Origin: Clostridia bacterium
GTDB taxonomy: Bacteria; Bacillota; Clostridia; Oscillospirales; CAG-272
Reading direction: 5' to 3'
Length of the DNA: 50,504 nt
Assembly (NCBI GenBank): GCA_017387685.1
Contig: JAFOEU010000098.1
Location: 1-50,504 of the forward strand
The notes beneath the pieces are model-generated. The model did no database searches, was not told the DNA's origin, and saw only the letters and a list, made by a program, of their open reading frames with translations. Shown one piece after another: positions 25,906-34,285 of this stretch; positions within the stretch are counted from its first letter, which is position 1; each line of letters opens with the position of its first letter. The position numbers were made by a program, and so were the translations under genes.

Positions 25906-26967
25906 TTAGTCCTCGTCAACAAGCAGGATTCTTCCCTTTACCGCGCCTGGGATAAGATACTGCTCGAATGCCTCCCACGCCTTTGAAAGCGGGTACTTCG
26001 CAAATACGAGTCCGTCGTCGTACTTAAGTCTGCCGTCAGAGAAGCACGCTGCGGTGAGCTCCCATTCCTTGCCCGGGAAGGGTGCGGAATAGCTCATCCA
26101 CGAGCCGACAAGGCGGAATTCCTTGCGGTTGAGGTTTTCCCACATCTTGGGCGTGAAGGTCACGTCGGTGTGGGGAGTGCCGACGAAGCAAACGTGCGCG
26201 CGGTTAGCGGCAAGCTCGAATGCCATCTTCATCGTTGCGGGGCTGCCCGCAGTTTCGTAAACTGCGCCAAATCCCGCGCCGCCCGTGTAAGCCTTGACCT
26301 TTTCGGCAAAATCGGGGTCGGTGGAGTTGAATCCCTCGTCCGCGCCGAGCTTCTTTGCGAGCTCAAGACGCTCGTCGAGGATGTCGATAACGACTACCTT
26401 CTTCGCGCCGAAGATTTTTGCCCACTGCGCGGTGAAAAGACCGATCGTTCCGCCGCCGCAAACTGCAACGACCTCGCCGCCGGGGCACTCGTTGAGAAGA
26501 ACACCGTGGAGTGCTACGGTCGAGGGCTCGAACATCGCGCCCTGCTCAAAGGAAACGCTCTTATCGAACTTGATCGCGTTCTGCGCGGGGATTGCCACGT
26601 ACTGCGCAAAGCTTCCGTTCTCGCGCGAGCCGATGAAGGAATAGTGCTTGCAAAGGGAGTAGTTACCCTTCTGACAGTCGCGGCACTTTCCGCAGGGCTT
26701 GAGGGGCGCGCCCGAAACGCGGTCGCCGATCTCAAATCCCTCAACACCCTCACCGATCTCCGCGATCTCGCCCGAGAACTCGTGGCCGAGGATTATGGGG
26801 AAGAAATGCGCGCCCTTATGGAGCACACGGGGAATATCCGAGCCGCAAATGCCGCTGGCACGGACGCGAACAAGCACCTCACCCGCCTTCGGGGAGGGCT
26901 TTTCGGTCTCTTTATACTGAAGATCTCTGTCGCCGCAAAGCACGGCAGCCATCATTTTTTCGCTCAT
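25906..26967 (-). CDS. Zinc-dependent sugar-alcohol dehydrogenase (GatD-like)
   Basis: Medium-chain dehydrogenase, 353 residues. The catalytic zinc ligands are visible (Cys41 in ICGSDIPR, His62-Glu63 in GHEFSGE). The structural zinc lobe has Cys92, 95, 98 and 106. A Rossmann motif GGGTIGLF binds NAD(P). CGSDIPR and the overall pattern are closest to galactitol-1-phosphate 5-dehydrogenase, but sorbitol or L-threonine dehydrogenases share this fold and no phosphotransferase genes are nearby. AAAGG precedes the ATG. It is downstream of the GH2 gene on the same strand, about 100 bp apart. Confidence 0.85.
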   Translation of the reverse strand: MSEKMMAAVLCGDRDLQYKETEKPSPKAGEVLVRVRASGICGSDIPRVLHKGAHFFPIILGHEFSGEIAEIGEGVEGFEIGDRVSGAPLKPCGKCRDCQKGNYSLCKHYSFIGSRENGSFAQYVAIPAQNAIKFDKSVSFEQGAMFEPSTVALHGVLLNECPGGEVVAVCGGGTIGLFTAQWAKIFGAKKVVVIDILDERLELAKKLGADEGFNSTDPDFAEKVKAYTGGAGFGAVYETAGSPATMKMAFELAANRAHVCFVGTPHTDVTFTPKMWENLNRKEFRLVGSWMSYSAPFPGKEWELTAACFSDGRLKYDDGLVFAKYPLSKAWEAFEQYLIPGAVKGRILLVDED

Positions 26968-27000
26968 TTTATGTTACCTTTTCTGTTTTTATAATAATCG

Positions 27001-27067
27001 GGAAATTTCCGCAAAGCGGAAATTCACCTTTAACTAATAACTAACAACTAATAACTAATAACTTTTC
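27001..27067. repeat. Family A half element
   Basis: Directly after the GH2 stop (reading leftwards): heptads AGTTATT/AGTTGTT with TAG every 7 bp, TAAAGGTGAA, then the palindrome TTTCCGCTTTGCGGAAA. Confidence 0.85.
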
Positions 27068-28774
27068 TTACTCCTCACAAGCCGCCTTACGCTGAAGGAT
27101 CGCCTTGAATATCTCGGGATCAAACTTAACCTCGCGGTTATATGTATAAAGTCCGTTAACCTCCTGCTCTACGTCGGTGAGCTGGGTGTAGCAAAGACCT
27201 CCGATCGCGGGGTTATCGAGGAGGGCGTCGGTAAGTCCCTTGAATCTCTCGATGAACTCTTCACCCGTCTTCGGCGCGTTACCGTAGCCCCATCCTGCTC
27301 CTTCGGGAGCCCAGCGGATTCCGCCGTACTCGGAAACAAATGTGGTGGTGTAGCCGAAGTGGTTGCGAGGCATACCCTGGAGAGTGCCGTTGACTCTCAT
27401 ATCCTCGTATCTCGCGCGGAAGGTTTCGGGATTCTGATCGTAATCGTGAACGTCCCAGAAATCGGAAATATGGCGAACGTGAGTCCATCCCGATGTGTCG
27501 ATGTAGGCACGGGTGGGGTCAAACGCACGGTTCACAGCCGCAAGCGCGCGAAGGAAGTCGGGATCCTGATTCTTCTGAGTTTCGTTGAGAGGACACCAGC
27601 CGATGATCGCGGGGTGGTTGAAGTCGCGCTCAAGGCACTCGACCCACTCGGGAATGAAGCCCGCCCACGCATCAGCGCGCGCGATGTCAAGTCCCCAGTT
27701 GCCGTGCTCGCCCCAGACGATGTAGCCCTCGCGGTCGCAATGGTATAGGAATCGGGGCTCAAAGATCTTCTGATGGAGTCTTGCGCCGTCAAATCCGCAA
27801 GCGACCGAACGCTTGATGTCGTTCAGAAGCTCTTCCTCGCAACGTGCGGTGTAAATTCCGTCGGGATAGAAGCCCTGATCGAGAATGAGGCGCTGGAATA
27901 CGCACTTGCCGTTGAGGTAGAGGAAGCCGTCCTTGACCTCGACCGAGCGCATACCGAAATACGTATCTACCTTGTCGTCACCGAGGGTGATGGTCATACC
28001 GTAAAGTCTGCCCGCGCCGATCTCCCAGAGCTCGACCTTGGAAAGCTTAACTGTGACGGTTGCGATTCCGCTGCCGACGATAGCTTCAGCACAGCCTGTG
28101 CACTCGGAATCATAAGAGGTAGCGACCTTGACGGTCTTGCCCTCTGCCGCTATCGCGCTGACCGAAACGGTAACGGTGCCGGCGTGGATGTCGGTGTAAA
28201 CCTTGAAATTCTTTATGTAAGAAGCGGGAACGCGCTCAAGCCATACGGTCTGCCAGATACCGGTGGTTCTGGTGTAGGAGCAACCGTGGGATGCCCATTC
28301 GGGGCACTGCTTACCGCCGGGCTGATTGCCCGAACGGATAATATCGTCCGCGCAAACAGTGATGATATTCTCACCCGCCTCGAGAGCGTCGGTGATATCT
28401 GCATTTACGGGAACGTAACCGCCGACGTGATTTACCACGTTTTTGCCGTTTACCCAAACCTCGGTCTTGTAATCGCAAGCACCGATGTGGAGGAGGATGC
28501 GGTCGGTGCCATTATTCCAACCCTCGGGAAGGGTGATAGCCTTGCGATACCATACGCACTCGCAGAAATCGGTGTGACCGAGACCCGAAAGCACGCTCTC
28601 GCGGCAGAAGGGGACGGTAATTCTCTGGTCAAGAGCCGCATCGGCGTGATAGAGCTTACGCGCTCTGCCGGAACGGCTGTAATCCTCGTGGAATTCCCAT
28701 TCGCCGTTGAGGTTTACCCAATCGGCACGGTAAAAATCAGGACGCGGATGCTCGGGACGCGGAATATTCATCAT
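27068..28774 (-). CDS. Glycoside hydrolase family 2 protein
   Basis: Cytoplasmic beta-galactosidase or beta-glucuronidase-type enzyme, 568 residues, no signal peptide. It has the sugar-binding jelly roll (RADWVNLNGEWEF; CDYKTEVWVNGKNVVNHVGGY), an immunoglobulin-like domain and the TIM barrel. The proton donor is Glu398 in CPLNET and the nucleophile Glu482 in FVSEYGG. It is much shorter than LacZ and ends soon after the barrel. GAGGAAA lies before the ATG. With galT, the GatD-like dehydrogenase and SGNH esterases nearby it fits use of plant or mucin glycans; the exact sugar is unknown. Confidence 0.88.
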   Translation of the reverse strand: MMNIPRPEHPRPDFYRADWVNLNGEWEFHEDYSRSGRARKLYHADAALDQRITVPFCRESVLSGLGHTDFCECVWYRKAITLPEGWNNGTDRILLHIGACDYKTEVWVNGKNVVNHVGGYVPVNADITDALEAGENIITVCADDIIRSGNQPGGKQCPEWASHGCSYTRTTGIWQTVWLERVPASYIKNFKVYTDIHAGTVTVSVSAIAAEGKTVKVATSYDSECTGCAEAIVGSGIATVTVKLSKVELWEIGAGRLYGMTITLGDDKVDTYFGMRSVEVKDGFLYLNGKCVFQRLILDQGFYPDGIYTARCEEELLNDIKRSVACGFDGARLHQKIFEPRFLYHCDREGYIVWGEHGNWGLDIARADAWAGFIPEWVECLERDFNHPAIIGWCPLNETQKNQDPDFLRALAAVNRAFDPTRAYIDTSGWTHVRHISDFWDVHDYDQNPETFRARYEDMRVNGTLQGMPRNHFGYTTTFVSEYGGIRWAPEGAGWGYGNAPKTGEEFIERFKGLTDALLDNPAIGGLCYTQLTDVEQEVNGLYTYNREVKFDPEIFKAILQRKAACEE

Positions 28775-28824
28775 AATTGTTTCCTCACTTTTAATAGATT
28801 AAGGATTATTTTTATCCACTATAT

Positions 28825-28853
28825 ATGATACCAAATTTTCGGGCGTTTGTAAA
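28825..28853 (-). promoter_or_regulatory. GH2 gene promoter
   Basis: On the minus strand TTTACA (28853-28848), a 17-bp spacer and TATCAT (28830-28825), about 50 bp before the start. Confidence 0.6.
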
Positions 28854-28871
28854 GAGTTTTTTGAAAAAAAG

Positions 28872-29070
28872 CAAAATTGAGGTCAATTTTCGCCTTTGGC
28901 GAAAGCAAGAGCGTTTCCGGGAACCCGACGGAAGCATGAGAGGAGTGATGTTTTTCTCCTGCGGAGAAAAGTGATGTATTGGCTACGCCAAAGTTAAGTT
29001 TGCGCTCCGCGCAAGTGAAGTTTCGTCCTTCGGACGAAGTTGAGGTAGAAATTTGCCGGAGGCAAATTTT
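28872..29070. repeat. Family B hairpin chain
   Basis: Successive hairpins include TTTCGCCTTTGGCGAAA, TTTCTCCTGCGGAGAAA, TTGGCTACGCCAA, TTTGCGCTCCGCGCAA and TTCGTCCTTCGGACGAA. They are joined by GTGATG, GTTAAG and GTGAAG spacers and end in GTTGAGGTAG plus the palindrome AAATTTGCCGGAGGCAAATTT. This fills the first part of the 802-bp gap between the GH2 and ZIP genes; no gene is visible. Confidence 0.8.
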
Positions 29071-29090
29071 TATTTTGATTAAAATTGCTT

Positions 29091-29428
29091 GTGCGAACAT
29101 AGCGTTCTCGGTGTCCCCTCATCACCCTCTGCGGAGGGAGCTTCTCCCAGGAGAAGCCTTAGGACAAGGCTGATGCCTTGCGTGAAATATTTCTCCTATG
29201 GAGAAATGTGAAATTTTTGCTCCGCAAAAGTGAAATTCACGCTTCGCGTGAGTGAAATATTCCGCTAAAGCGGAATGTTAAGGAGGAAATTTGCTGAAGC
29301 AAATTTCAATTTTTATAAAATTAATGTAGCTGAACATAAAATTCGCAGTTCTAAACCTTAGGCTTCTCCTGGGAGAAGCTCCCTCCGCAGAGGGTGATGA
29401 GGGGACACCGAGTGTGCTATGTTCGCAC
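29091..29428. mobile_element. 338-bp inverted-repeat element with a hairpin chain inside
   Basis: The arms 29107-29159 and 29360-29412 are perfect 53-bp inverted repeats. With the outer GTGCGAACATAG ends (13/16 match) the arms reach 69 bp. Each arm holds two small hairpins (CCCTCTGCGGAGGG and CTTCTCCCAGGAGAAG). The inside contains the family B chain at 29164-29308. No transposase is encoded, so it would depend on functions supplied elsewhere, if it moves at all. Confidence 0.75.
29164..29308. repeat. Family B hairpin chain nested in the inverted-repeat element
   Basis: Hairpins ATTTCTCCTATGGAGAAAT, TTTTGCTCCGCAAAA, TCACGCTTCGCGTGA and ATTCCGCTAAAGCGGAAT are joined by a constant GTGAAAT spacer. 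The chain ends in GTTAAGGAGG and AAATTTGCTGAAGCAAATTT. Confidence 0.8.
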
Positions 29429-29511
29429 TCGGTTTATAATTAAATGGAAAATTTTCGAGCAAAGCGAGAAAATTCTCCTTATATTTGCACTTTGAATTTT
29501 ATCCAAAATCG

Positions 29512-29541
29512 TTGACCTAACGCCCAAAATTATGATATAAT
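29512..29541 (+). promoter_or_regulatory. Promoter of the first ZIP gene
   Basis: TTGACC (29512-29517), an 18-bp spacer and TATAAT (29536-29541), 35 bp before the start. Confidence 0.75.
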
Positions 29542-29576
29542 ATTTAATGAAGAAATTTACTCGAAAGGAATAAAAA

Positions 29577-30335
29577 ATGAAACTTGTATTATTGACAGCT
29601 CTCGGTGTCGGCGGAGCGACCCTCCTCGGCGCGCTCCTCGGCTTTATTTTCAAAAAGATATCCCACAAGGTGGGCGACATAATCCTATCCTTCGCGGCGG
29701 GAGTTATGCTCGCGGCGGCGGTGATCGGGCTTGTTCTCCCCTCCGTCGAGCTCGGCGGAGGCGCAAAAGCGCTCCCCGTCGTCATCCTCGGCATCTTCCT
29801 CGGCGCGCTGACGGTCAATCTGCTCGACAGGCTCGTGCCCCATCTGCACAAGCTGAGCGGCGTCGATAGCGAAAGCCACCCGGAGAGCGGAAAGATCGAC
29901 AAGATACTGCTCTTCGTCCTCGCCATCGCAATACACAACTTCCCCGAGGGAATCGCGGCGGGAGTCGGCTTCGGTACGGGCGACGTATCCGACGGACTTA
30001 TAATCGCCGCCGGAATCGCGCTCCAAAATATCCCCGAGGGTATGGTAATCATCGCGCCGATGCTCTCGGCGGGAATCAGTCAGCGCCGCACCTTCCTCAT
30101 CGCCGCATCAACGGGCGCGGTTGAGGTCGTTGGCACGCTGATAGGATACTTTGCCGTCACCGTTTCGCAGGCGATCTTGCCCTTCGCCCTCGCATTCGCG
30201 GGCGGAACGATGCTCTACGTCATCAGCGACGAAATGATCCCCGAAACGCACACGCACGGAAGCGAGCGCGGCGCGACCTACGCTCTGCTCGTCGGCTTCT
30301 GCCTGATGCTGGCGATGGACGTGCTTTTGGGTTAA
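29577..30335 (+). CDS. ZIP-family metal transporter (ZupT-like), copy 1
   Basis: Inner-membrane importer of Zn2+, and often Fe2+ or Mn2+, 252 residues with about eight helices. The metal-site helices contain HNFPEGIAAGVGFG and LQNIPEGM, and a later MIPETHTHGSERG lies near the C-terminus. A variable acidic/His stretch (SESHPESGK) sits between helices 3 and 4. AAAGGA precedes the start. It has its own promoter and terminator. A close paralogue follows. Confidence 0.9.
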   Translation: MKLVLLTALGVGGATLLGALLGFIFKKISHKVGDIILSFAAGVMLAAAVIGLVLPSVELGGGAKALPVVILGIFLGALTVNLLDRLVPHLHKLSGVDSESHPESGKIDKILLFVLAIAIHNFPEGIAAGVGFGTGDVSDGLIIAAGIALQNIPEGMVIIAPMLSAGISQRRTFLIAASTGAVEVVGTLIGYFAVTVSQAILPFALAFAGGTMLYVISDEMIPETHTHGSERGATYALLVGFCLMLAMDVLLG

Positions 30336-30340
30336 ATAGA

Positions 30341-30370
30341 AGAGGCTGTCAATCAGCCTCTTTATTTTTT
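30341..30370 (+). terminator. Terminator between the ZIP genes
   Basis: The stem AGAGGCTG / CAGCCTCT is followed by TTATTTTTTT. Confidence 0.85.
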
Positions 30371-30392
30371 TACATTAAAATCGCCGAAAACC

Positions 30393-30422
30393 TTGAAATT
30401 ATCTATCGAATTGTGGTATAAT
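30393..30422 (+). promoter_or_regulatory. Promoter of the second ZIP gene
   Basis: TTGAAA (30393-30398), an 18-bp spacer and TATAAT (30417-30422). The two ZIP genes therefore have separate transcription units. Confidence 0.7.
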
Positions 30423-30466
30423 ATATTTTAACAAAATTCGATAAAATCATCAAGGAAGAACAAAAA

Positions 30467-31228
30467 ATGAAGGCTGTACTATTAACCGCACTCGGTGTCG
30501 GCGGGGCAACTTTGCTCGGCGCGGTACTCGGATTTATATTCAAGAAGATTTCTCACCGCGCGGGAGATATCATTCTCTCATTCGCGGCGGGCGTAATGCT
30601 TGCGGCGGCGGTGCTCGGACTCGTCATCCCCTCGGTCGAATACGGCGGAGGCGGCGCGAAGGGCCTTCTCATCGCCGTGGTCGGCATCTTTCTCGGCGCG
30701 CTGACGGTAAACGCGTTCGACAAGCTCGTTCCCCATCTTCACAAGCTGACGGGAATCGATCCCGAAAACGGGGAGAAGGGTGGCAAAGCGGACAAGGTGC
30801 TGCTTTTCGTCCTCGCAATAGCAATACATAACCTGCCCGAGGGCATCGCGGCGGGCGTCGGATTCGGCACGGGCAACGTGGCGGACGGAATCCTGATCGC
30901 CGTCGGAATCGCGCTTCAGAACATCCCCGAGGGTATTGCCATTATCGCACCGATGCTTTCGGCGGGAATCAAGCCTCGCCGCACCTTCCTCATCGCCGCC
31001 GCAACCGGAGCGGTCGAGGTCGTAGGCACTCTTTTCGGATACCTCGCTGTCACACTTTCGCAGGCAATACTCCCCTGGGGCCTTGCATTTGCGGGCGGCA
31101 CGATGCTCTACATCATCAGCGACGAAATGATCCCCGAGACCCACGCGCACGGAAGCGAGCGCGGCGCAACCTACGCGCTGATCGCCGGCTTCTGCCTGAT
31201 GCTGGTTATGGACGTTTTGCTTGGGTGA
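30467..31228 (+). CDS. ZIP-family metal transporter (ZupT-like), copy 2
   Basis: Tandem paralogue of the preceding gene, 253 residues and very similar along its whole length (both begin with VLLTALGVGGATLLGA and keep HNLPEGIAAGVGFG and LQNIPEG). The main differences are the loop between helices 3 and 4 (NGEKGGKADK in place of SESHPESGKIDK) and scattered conservative changes. Since each copy has its own promoter, they may be used under different metal conditions; that is inference. Confidence 0.9.
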   Translation: MKAVLLTALGVGGATLLGAVLGFIFKKISHRAGDIILSFAAGVMLAAAVLGLVIPSVEYGGGGAKGLLIAVVGIFLGALTVNAFDKLVPHLHKLTGIDPENGEKGGKADKVLLFVLAIAIHNLPEGIAAGVGFGTGNVADGILIAVGIALQNIPEGIAIIAPMLSAGIKPRRTFLIAAATGAVEVVGTLFGYLAVTLSQAILPWGLAFAGGTMLYIISDEMIPETHAHGSERGATYALIAGFCLMLVMDVLLG

Positions 31229-31249
31229 TTCTTGGTGGATGCGTACTAT

Positions 31250-31359
31250 CCGCCTTCGGCGGAGTTATAATCTCGCTTCGCGAGAGTGATAATCTGCTTC
31301 GCAGAATGATAATTTGCCTTCGGCAAAATGAAGGTAGATTTTCGCCGCGGCGAAAATCT
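31250..31359. repeat. Family B hairpin chain, clearest example
   Basis: Five hairpins in a row: CCGCCTTCGGCGG, TCTCGCTTCGCGAGA, TCTGCTTCGCAGA, TTTGCCTTCGGCAAA and the terminal AGATTTTCGCCGCGGCGAAAATCT-type palindrome (31336-31359). The spacers are AGTTATAA, GTGATAA, ATGATAA and ATGAAGGT. The arms differ in each unit but always pair. Several spacers contain the double stop TGATAA. Confidence 0.85.
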
Positions 31360-31380
31360 TTGAAATTATAGTAAAAACAA

Positions 31381-31416
31381 GTGCAAACAAAGCGTTCTTG
31401 ACGCCTATGTTCGCAC
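31381..31416. repeat. Hairpin of GTGCGAACATAG-type motifs
   Basis: GTGCAAACAAAGCGT pairs with ACGCCTATGTTCGCAC around a short loop. The outer motif is the same one found at the ends of the inverted-repeat elements. Confidence 0.65.
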
Positions 31417-31433
31417 TTGTTTTTTATTTATTG

Positions 31434-31493
31434 AAAATTTTCGCTTGCGAAAATTTACCTTCAACTAGTAACTAGCAACTAGCAACTAGCAAC
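31434..31493. repeat. Family A half element
   Basis: From the cyclophilin stop, reading leftwards: four AGTTGCT/AGTTACT heptads with TAG every 7 bp, TTGAAGGTAAA, and the palindrome TTTTCGCAAGCGAAAA. The stop TAA runs straight into the first heptad. Confidence 0.85.
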
Positions 31494-31997
31494 TTACTCT
31501 ACCACTCTGATGCTCTCGATGACAACGCTCTCACGGGGAACGTCAGCCATATAGAATCCGAGAGTTCCGGTCTTGACGGATGCGATGAGGTCGATCACCT
31601 CAAGTCCCTCGATGACCTTGCCGAAGCCCGCGTACTGCGCGTCGAGGTGGGGGGAATCCTTGTGCATAATGAAGAACTGCGAGGATGCAGAGTCGGGATC
31701 GGAGGTACGAGCCATGGAAAGCACGCCCTTGGTATGCTTAAGATCATTCTGAACCCAACCGTTAGCCGCGAACTCACCCTTGATCGAGGGAGCTTCCTTG
31801 TGCTCAAACTGCGCATTGTATCCGCCGCCCTGAATCATAAAGCCCTTGATAACGCGGTGGAAGATGAGTCCGTCGAAGAAATTCTCGCCGATGAGCTTGA
31901 GGAAATTCTCAACCGTCTTGGGCGCAAGCTTGGGATAAAGCTCCGCCTTCATAGTGCCGAAGTTTGTTACTTTGATTTCAATAATAGGATTTGCCAT
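31494..31997 (-). CDS. Peptidyl-prolyl cis-trans isomerase, cyclophilin type
   Basis: Protein-folding catalyst that isomerises X-Pro bonds, 167 residues, single domain, no signal peptide and so cytoplasmic. It has the family core LAPKTVENFLKLIGENFFDGLIFHRVIKGFMIQGGGY with the catalytic Arg in FHRV, and later LSMARTSDPDSASSQFFI and LDAQYAGFGKV. AAAAGGAAA lies before the ATG. It stands alone, about 150 bp from mrnC. Confidence 0.93.
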   Translation of the reverse strand: MANPIIEIKVTNFGTMKAELYPKLAPKTVENFLKLIGENFFDGLIFHRVIKGFMIQGGGYNAQFEHKEAPSIKGEFAANGWVQNDLKHTKGVLSMARTSDPDSASSQFFIMHKDSPHLDAQYAGFGKVIEGLEVIDLIASVKTGTLGFYMADVPRESVVIESIRVVE

Positions 31998-32081
31998 TGT
32001 TTTATTTCCTTTTCTATAAATATTCTGTCGCGAAATTTAAGCTAGTGCGAACATAGGCACACTTGCTTTTTATTTCAAATC

Positions 32082-32143
32082 GGAAAATTTTCGCCTTGGC
32101 GAAAATTCACCTTACCTCTGCCCTCTGCCCTCTTACCTCTGCA
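32082..32143. repeat. Family A half element with a different heptad
   Basis: From the mrnC stop, reading leftwards: heptads GCAGAGG/TAAGAGG/GCAGAGG, then TAAGGTGAA and the palindrome TTTTCGCCAAGGCGAAAA. The 7-bp period, position next to a stop codon, and terminal module are the same as in the AGTTRYT copies although the unit sequence is unrelated. Confidence 0.8.
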
Positions 32144-32527
32144 CTACCGCAGGTCGGGATACCCAATATCGAGCAGCTCGTTCATCCTCTGCGTGTCGCC
32201 ATCTAAATAGAGCTGCCCAAACAAGGTCTCCACTCCCGTCGCGCGGCGGTATTCGCTGACGGACGCGCTCTTTGGCGTATTCTTACCGTGACCGAGATTT
32301 CGCCCGCGCTTGTAGGTTGCTTCTTCGGCTTCGGTGAGATGCGGGAGCATTCGCTCGAGTGCCTCGCTCTGTGCCGTTGCCTTGACGTAGGCAAGGGATG
32401 CGTTATTCAGCCGCTTCGACGAGCAAAGTCCCGATCGAACAAGCCTTTCACGAATCAGCACCTCCATCGCCGCGTCGCCGAGGTAGGCGAGTGCTTCTAC
32501 GGCGATCACGCCGCCACTCTCACTCAA
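32144..32527 (-). CDS. mrnC: Mini-ribonuclease 3
   Basis: RNase III-type domain without the double-stranded-RNA-binding domain; it matures 23S rRNA in Bacillota. The 127-residue length is right for the family. Motifs: LAYLGDAAMEVLIRERL with catalytic Asp18, then KRGRNLGHGKNTPKSA and YRRATGVETLFGQLYL. The start is TTG, 5 bp after GGAGG, and overlaps the end of the upstream SGNH gene by 8 bp, so it is translationally coupled. In many Bacillota mrnC sits next to cysS; here the neighbours are carbohydrate-esterase-like genes, which is unusual. Confidence 0.88.
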   Translation of the reverse strand: MSESGGVIAVEALAYLGDAAMEVLIRERLVRSGLCSSKRLNNASLAYVKATAQSEALERMLPHLTEAEEATYKRGRNLGHGKNTPKSASVSEYRRATGVETLFGQLYLDGDTQRMNELLDIGYPDLR

Positions 32528-33626
32528 GGGAGCCTCCGTTGCGCTCGATCGCCTGAACGATAGTGCTTGTGATGCCCTCTGCCATCAGATAATATCCCAT
32601 ATCGTTCGGATGTACGCCATCGATCACGAAATCGTCCTCGCCGTCAACACCGAGGAAGAAGGATTCGCCGTCGATGTAGTAAACGTTCTTGTCACCCGCG
32701 TCGAGTGCCGCACGGTAGGTGTCGATGATGATCTTTTTGCGCTCCTCTGCCTTTGAGGGGTTGGTCGCCACGTTCGGACGGGTGATGAGAATTATCGGAA
32801 TATCGGGATGCGCCGCACGGATGATGTCAAATCCGCGCTTGTGAGTTTCGGCAAGATACTCGGGATTCGGCGCATTGTGGTCGTAATCGTATACGAAGAG
32901 GCTCATTTCAAGCGAGGCAAGGTAGTTCATTATCGGAAGCTCCGCCTTTGCGTTGCCCGAGAAGCCGAGATTTACAACGTCCATATCGAGCTTGCGGCTG
33001 ATAATGTTGGAATAAGCAAGTCCTGGACGGGATGCGCCGGTGCCGTGAACGATCGAGGAGCCGTAAATGATAATCGGCTTTTTGTTCTTGTAGGGCTTGC
33101 CCGCGCCGATCTGCGCATCCTCCTGAAGACCGACGTAGAACTCGGAAACTACCGAATGAAGCGGGAAATTGATGGTAAAATATCTCATCTTGCGGCTGCC
33201 GAAGCGGATGATCTGCTCGTAGCCGTCCTCCATCTTGTAGGGGGGCATGAACGCCTTGACAAATCGGCTTCCCGTGGGGGTGTCCTCGTAAAGGTCGAAT
33301 CCGCCCGACATAAGCAGGGTCATATGCGAGTTTCTTGCGATTACGGGCATTTTGGTCTTGATGAGGATATAGCCCGAGTCGGTCGAAAAGCGCACGCGAA
33401 CGCCCGCGGTCTCTTTAGCGAGCTTATTTACGCCCGCGCTCGTCGCCTCGGCAACTGCCTTGGGCAGACGGCGATAGATCTCATCCTGCTCGCCGTAGAG
33501 ATTATAAAGCTCGAAGGGCTCGTTTCTTACGTTATGGAATTTAACGTCCTCGGTATCGGGAAAAACCGTTTCGACGATCAGATTTTTATCTACTTCAACA
33601 TAAGCTTCTTTTTTGATGTCACTCAT
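32520..33626 (-). CDS. SGNH/GDSL hydrolase with GxDLY domain, copy 1
   Basis: Likely carbohydrate esterase, 368 residues, no signal peptide. The N-terminal beta-rich part carries the GxDLY-type pattern (FELYNLYGEQ...YRRLP). The C-terminal SGNH domain has Ser190 in IYGSSIVHGTG, Gly221 and Asn225 in GFSGNAK, and Asp336/His339 in DGVHPND, so the catalytic set is complete. It is a paralogue of the gene at 34286-35359. AAGGAG lies 6 bp before the ATG. It is third in a four-gene operon ending with mrnC. Confidence 0.85.
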   Translation of the reverse strand: MSDIKKEAYVEVDKNLIVETVFPDTEDVKFHNVRNEPFELYNLYGEQDEIYRRLPKAVAEATSAGVNKLAKETAGVRVRFSTDSGYILIKTKMPVIARNSHMTLLMSGGFDLYEDTPTGSRFVKAFMPPYKMEDGYEQIIRFGSRKMRYFTINFPLHSVVSEFYVGLQEDAQIGAGKPYKNKKPIIIYGSSIVHGTGASRPGLAYSNIISRKLDMDVVNLGFSGNAKAELPIMNYLASLEMSLFVYDYDHNAPNPEYLAETHKRGFDIIRAAHPDIPIILITRPNVATNPSKAEERKKIIIDTYRAALDAGDKNVYYIDGESFFLGVDGEDDFVIDGVHPNDMGYYLMAEGITSTIVQAIERNGGSLE

Positions 33627-33638
33627 GATTATCTCCTT

Positions 33639-34283
33639 TTAATTACCTATTACCTTCTTGGGATACGCTTCGGGATAGAAGGTGTCCATATTGACAGCCT
33701 TCGCCTCGATTTCGAGCTCGCTCGAGATGCACTCGATGACCTTACCGCCCACGCGCTCGATGCCTGCGGGGGTGGAATAGTGCGTCATGTCGCTGTGGCA
33801 TTCCTCGGGAGCGGTCGCGGTGACGGCGTAAAGATCGTCGATGACGGTGCCCGTGCCGTCAAGAGCCTTGATCGCCGCGGCGTTGAAAGCCTCGATGGTC
33901 GCATTTTTGCGCTTGAAAACGGGACCGAACTTTTCCTCCTGAACGGCGGTGCTCGTCGCAAAAACGATCTTTGCATTCGGGAAAAGCAGGCGCAGACGCT
34001 TATCTATGCGCGCGATCTGAACGGCGTACTGGTCGATGGGAGTTACGGGCTCGTCGCCGAGGATCTCGGGGACGTCCCAGAGTCCCGCGTTCCAATGAAC
34101 GAGGTCAACGTCATCGGGCCACTCGCCCTTCTTCTTCCACTCGTGAACGAAACGGAGTATGTATGTAGCAAAACGGCAGTTATCCGTGGGATAATAAACC
34201 TCTGCGGTCTCGGAAAATGCTTCCTTGACGTATTTATCGTAGCCCATACGGATCGAATCGCCGATAAGAACTATTTTTTTCAT
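33639..34283 (-). CDS. SGNH/GDSL hydrolase, short form
   Basis: Single-domain SGNH hydrolase, 214 residues, no signal peptide. Nucleophile Ser10 is in LIGDSIRMGY, an Asn block is in LVHWNAGLWDV, and the Asp/His block is in CHSDMTHYSTPAG. I use ATG 34283, which has GGAGG 7 bp upstream; the TTG at 34289 would overlap that site. It starts 2 bp after the upstream SGNH stop. It probably removes acyl or acetyl groups from sugars, together with its two neighbours. Confidence 0.85.
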   Translation of the reverse strand: MKKIVLIGDSIRMGYDKYVKEAFSETAEVYYPTDNCRFATYILRFVHEWKKKGEWPDDVDLVHWNAGLWDVPEILGDEPVTPIDQYAVQIARIDKRLRLLFPNAKIVFATSTAVQEEKFGPVFKRKNATIEAFNAAAIKALDGTGTVIDDLYAVTATAPEECHSDMTHYSTPAGIERVGGKVIECISSELEIEAKAVNMDTFYPEAYPKKVIGN

Positions 34284-34285
34284 CG

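Noticed and set aside
28819-29100. Open frame across the hairpin chain after the GH2 gene
   Set aside because: The frame is created by the repeats themselves and the translated sequence shows no domain.
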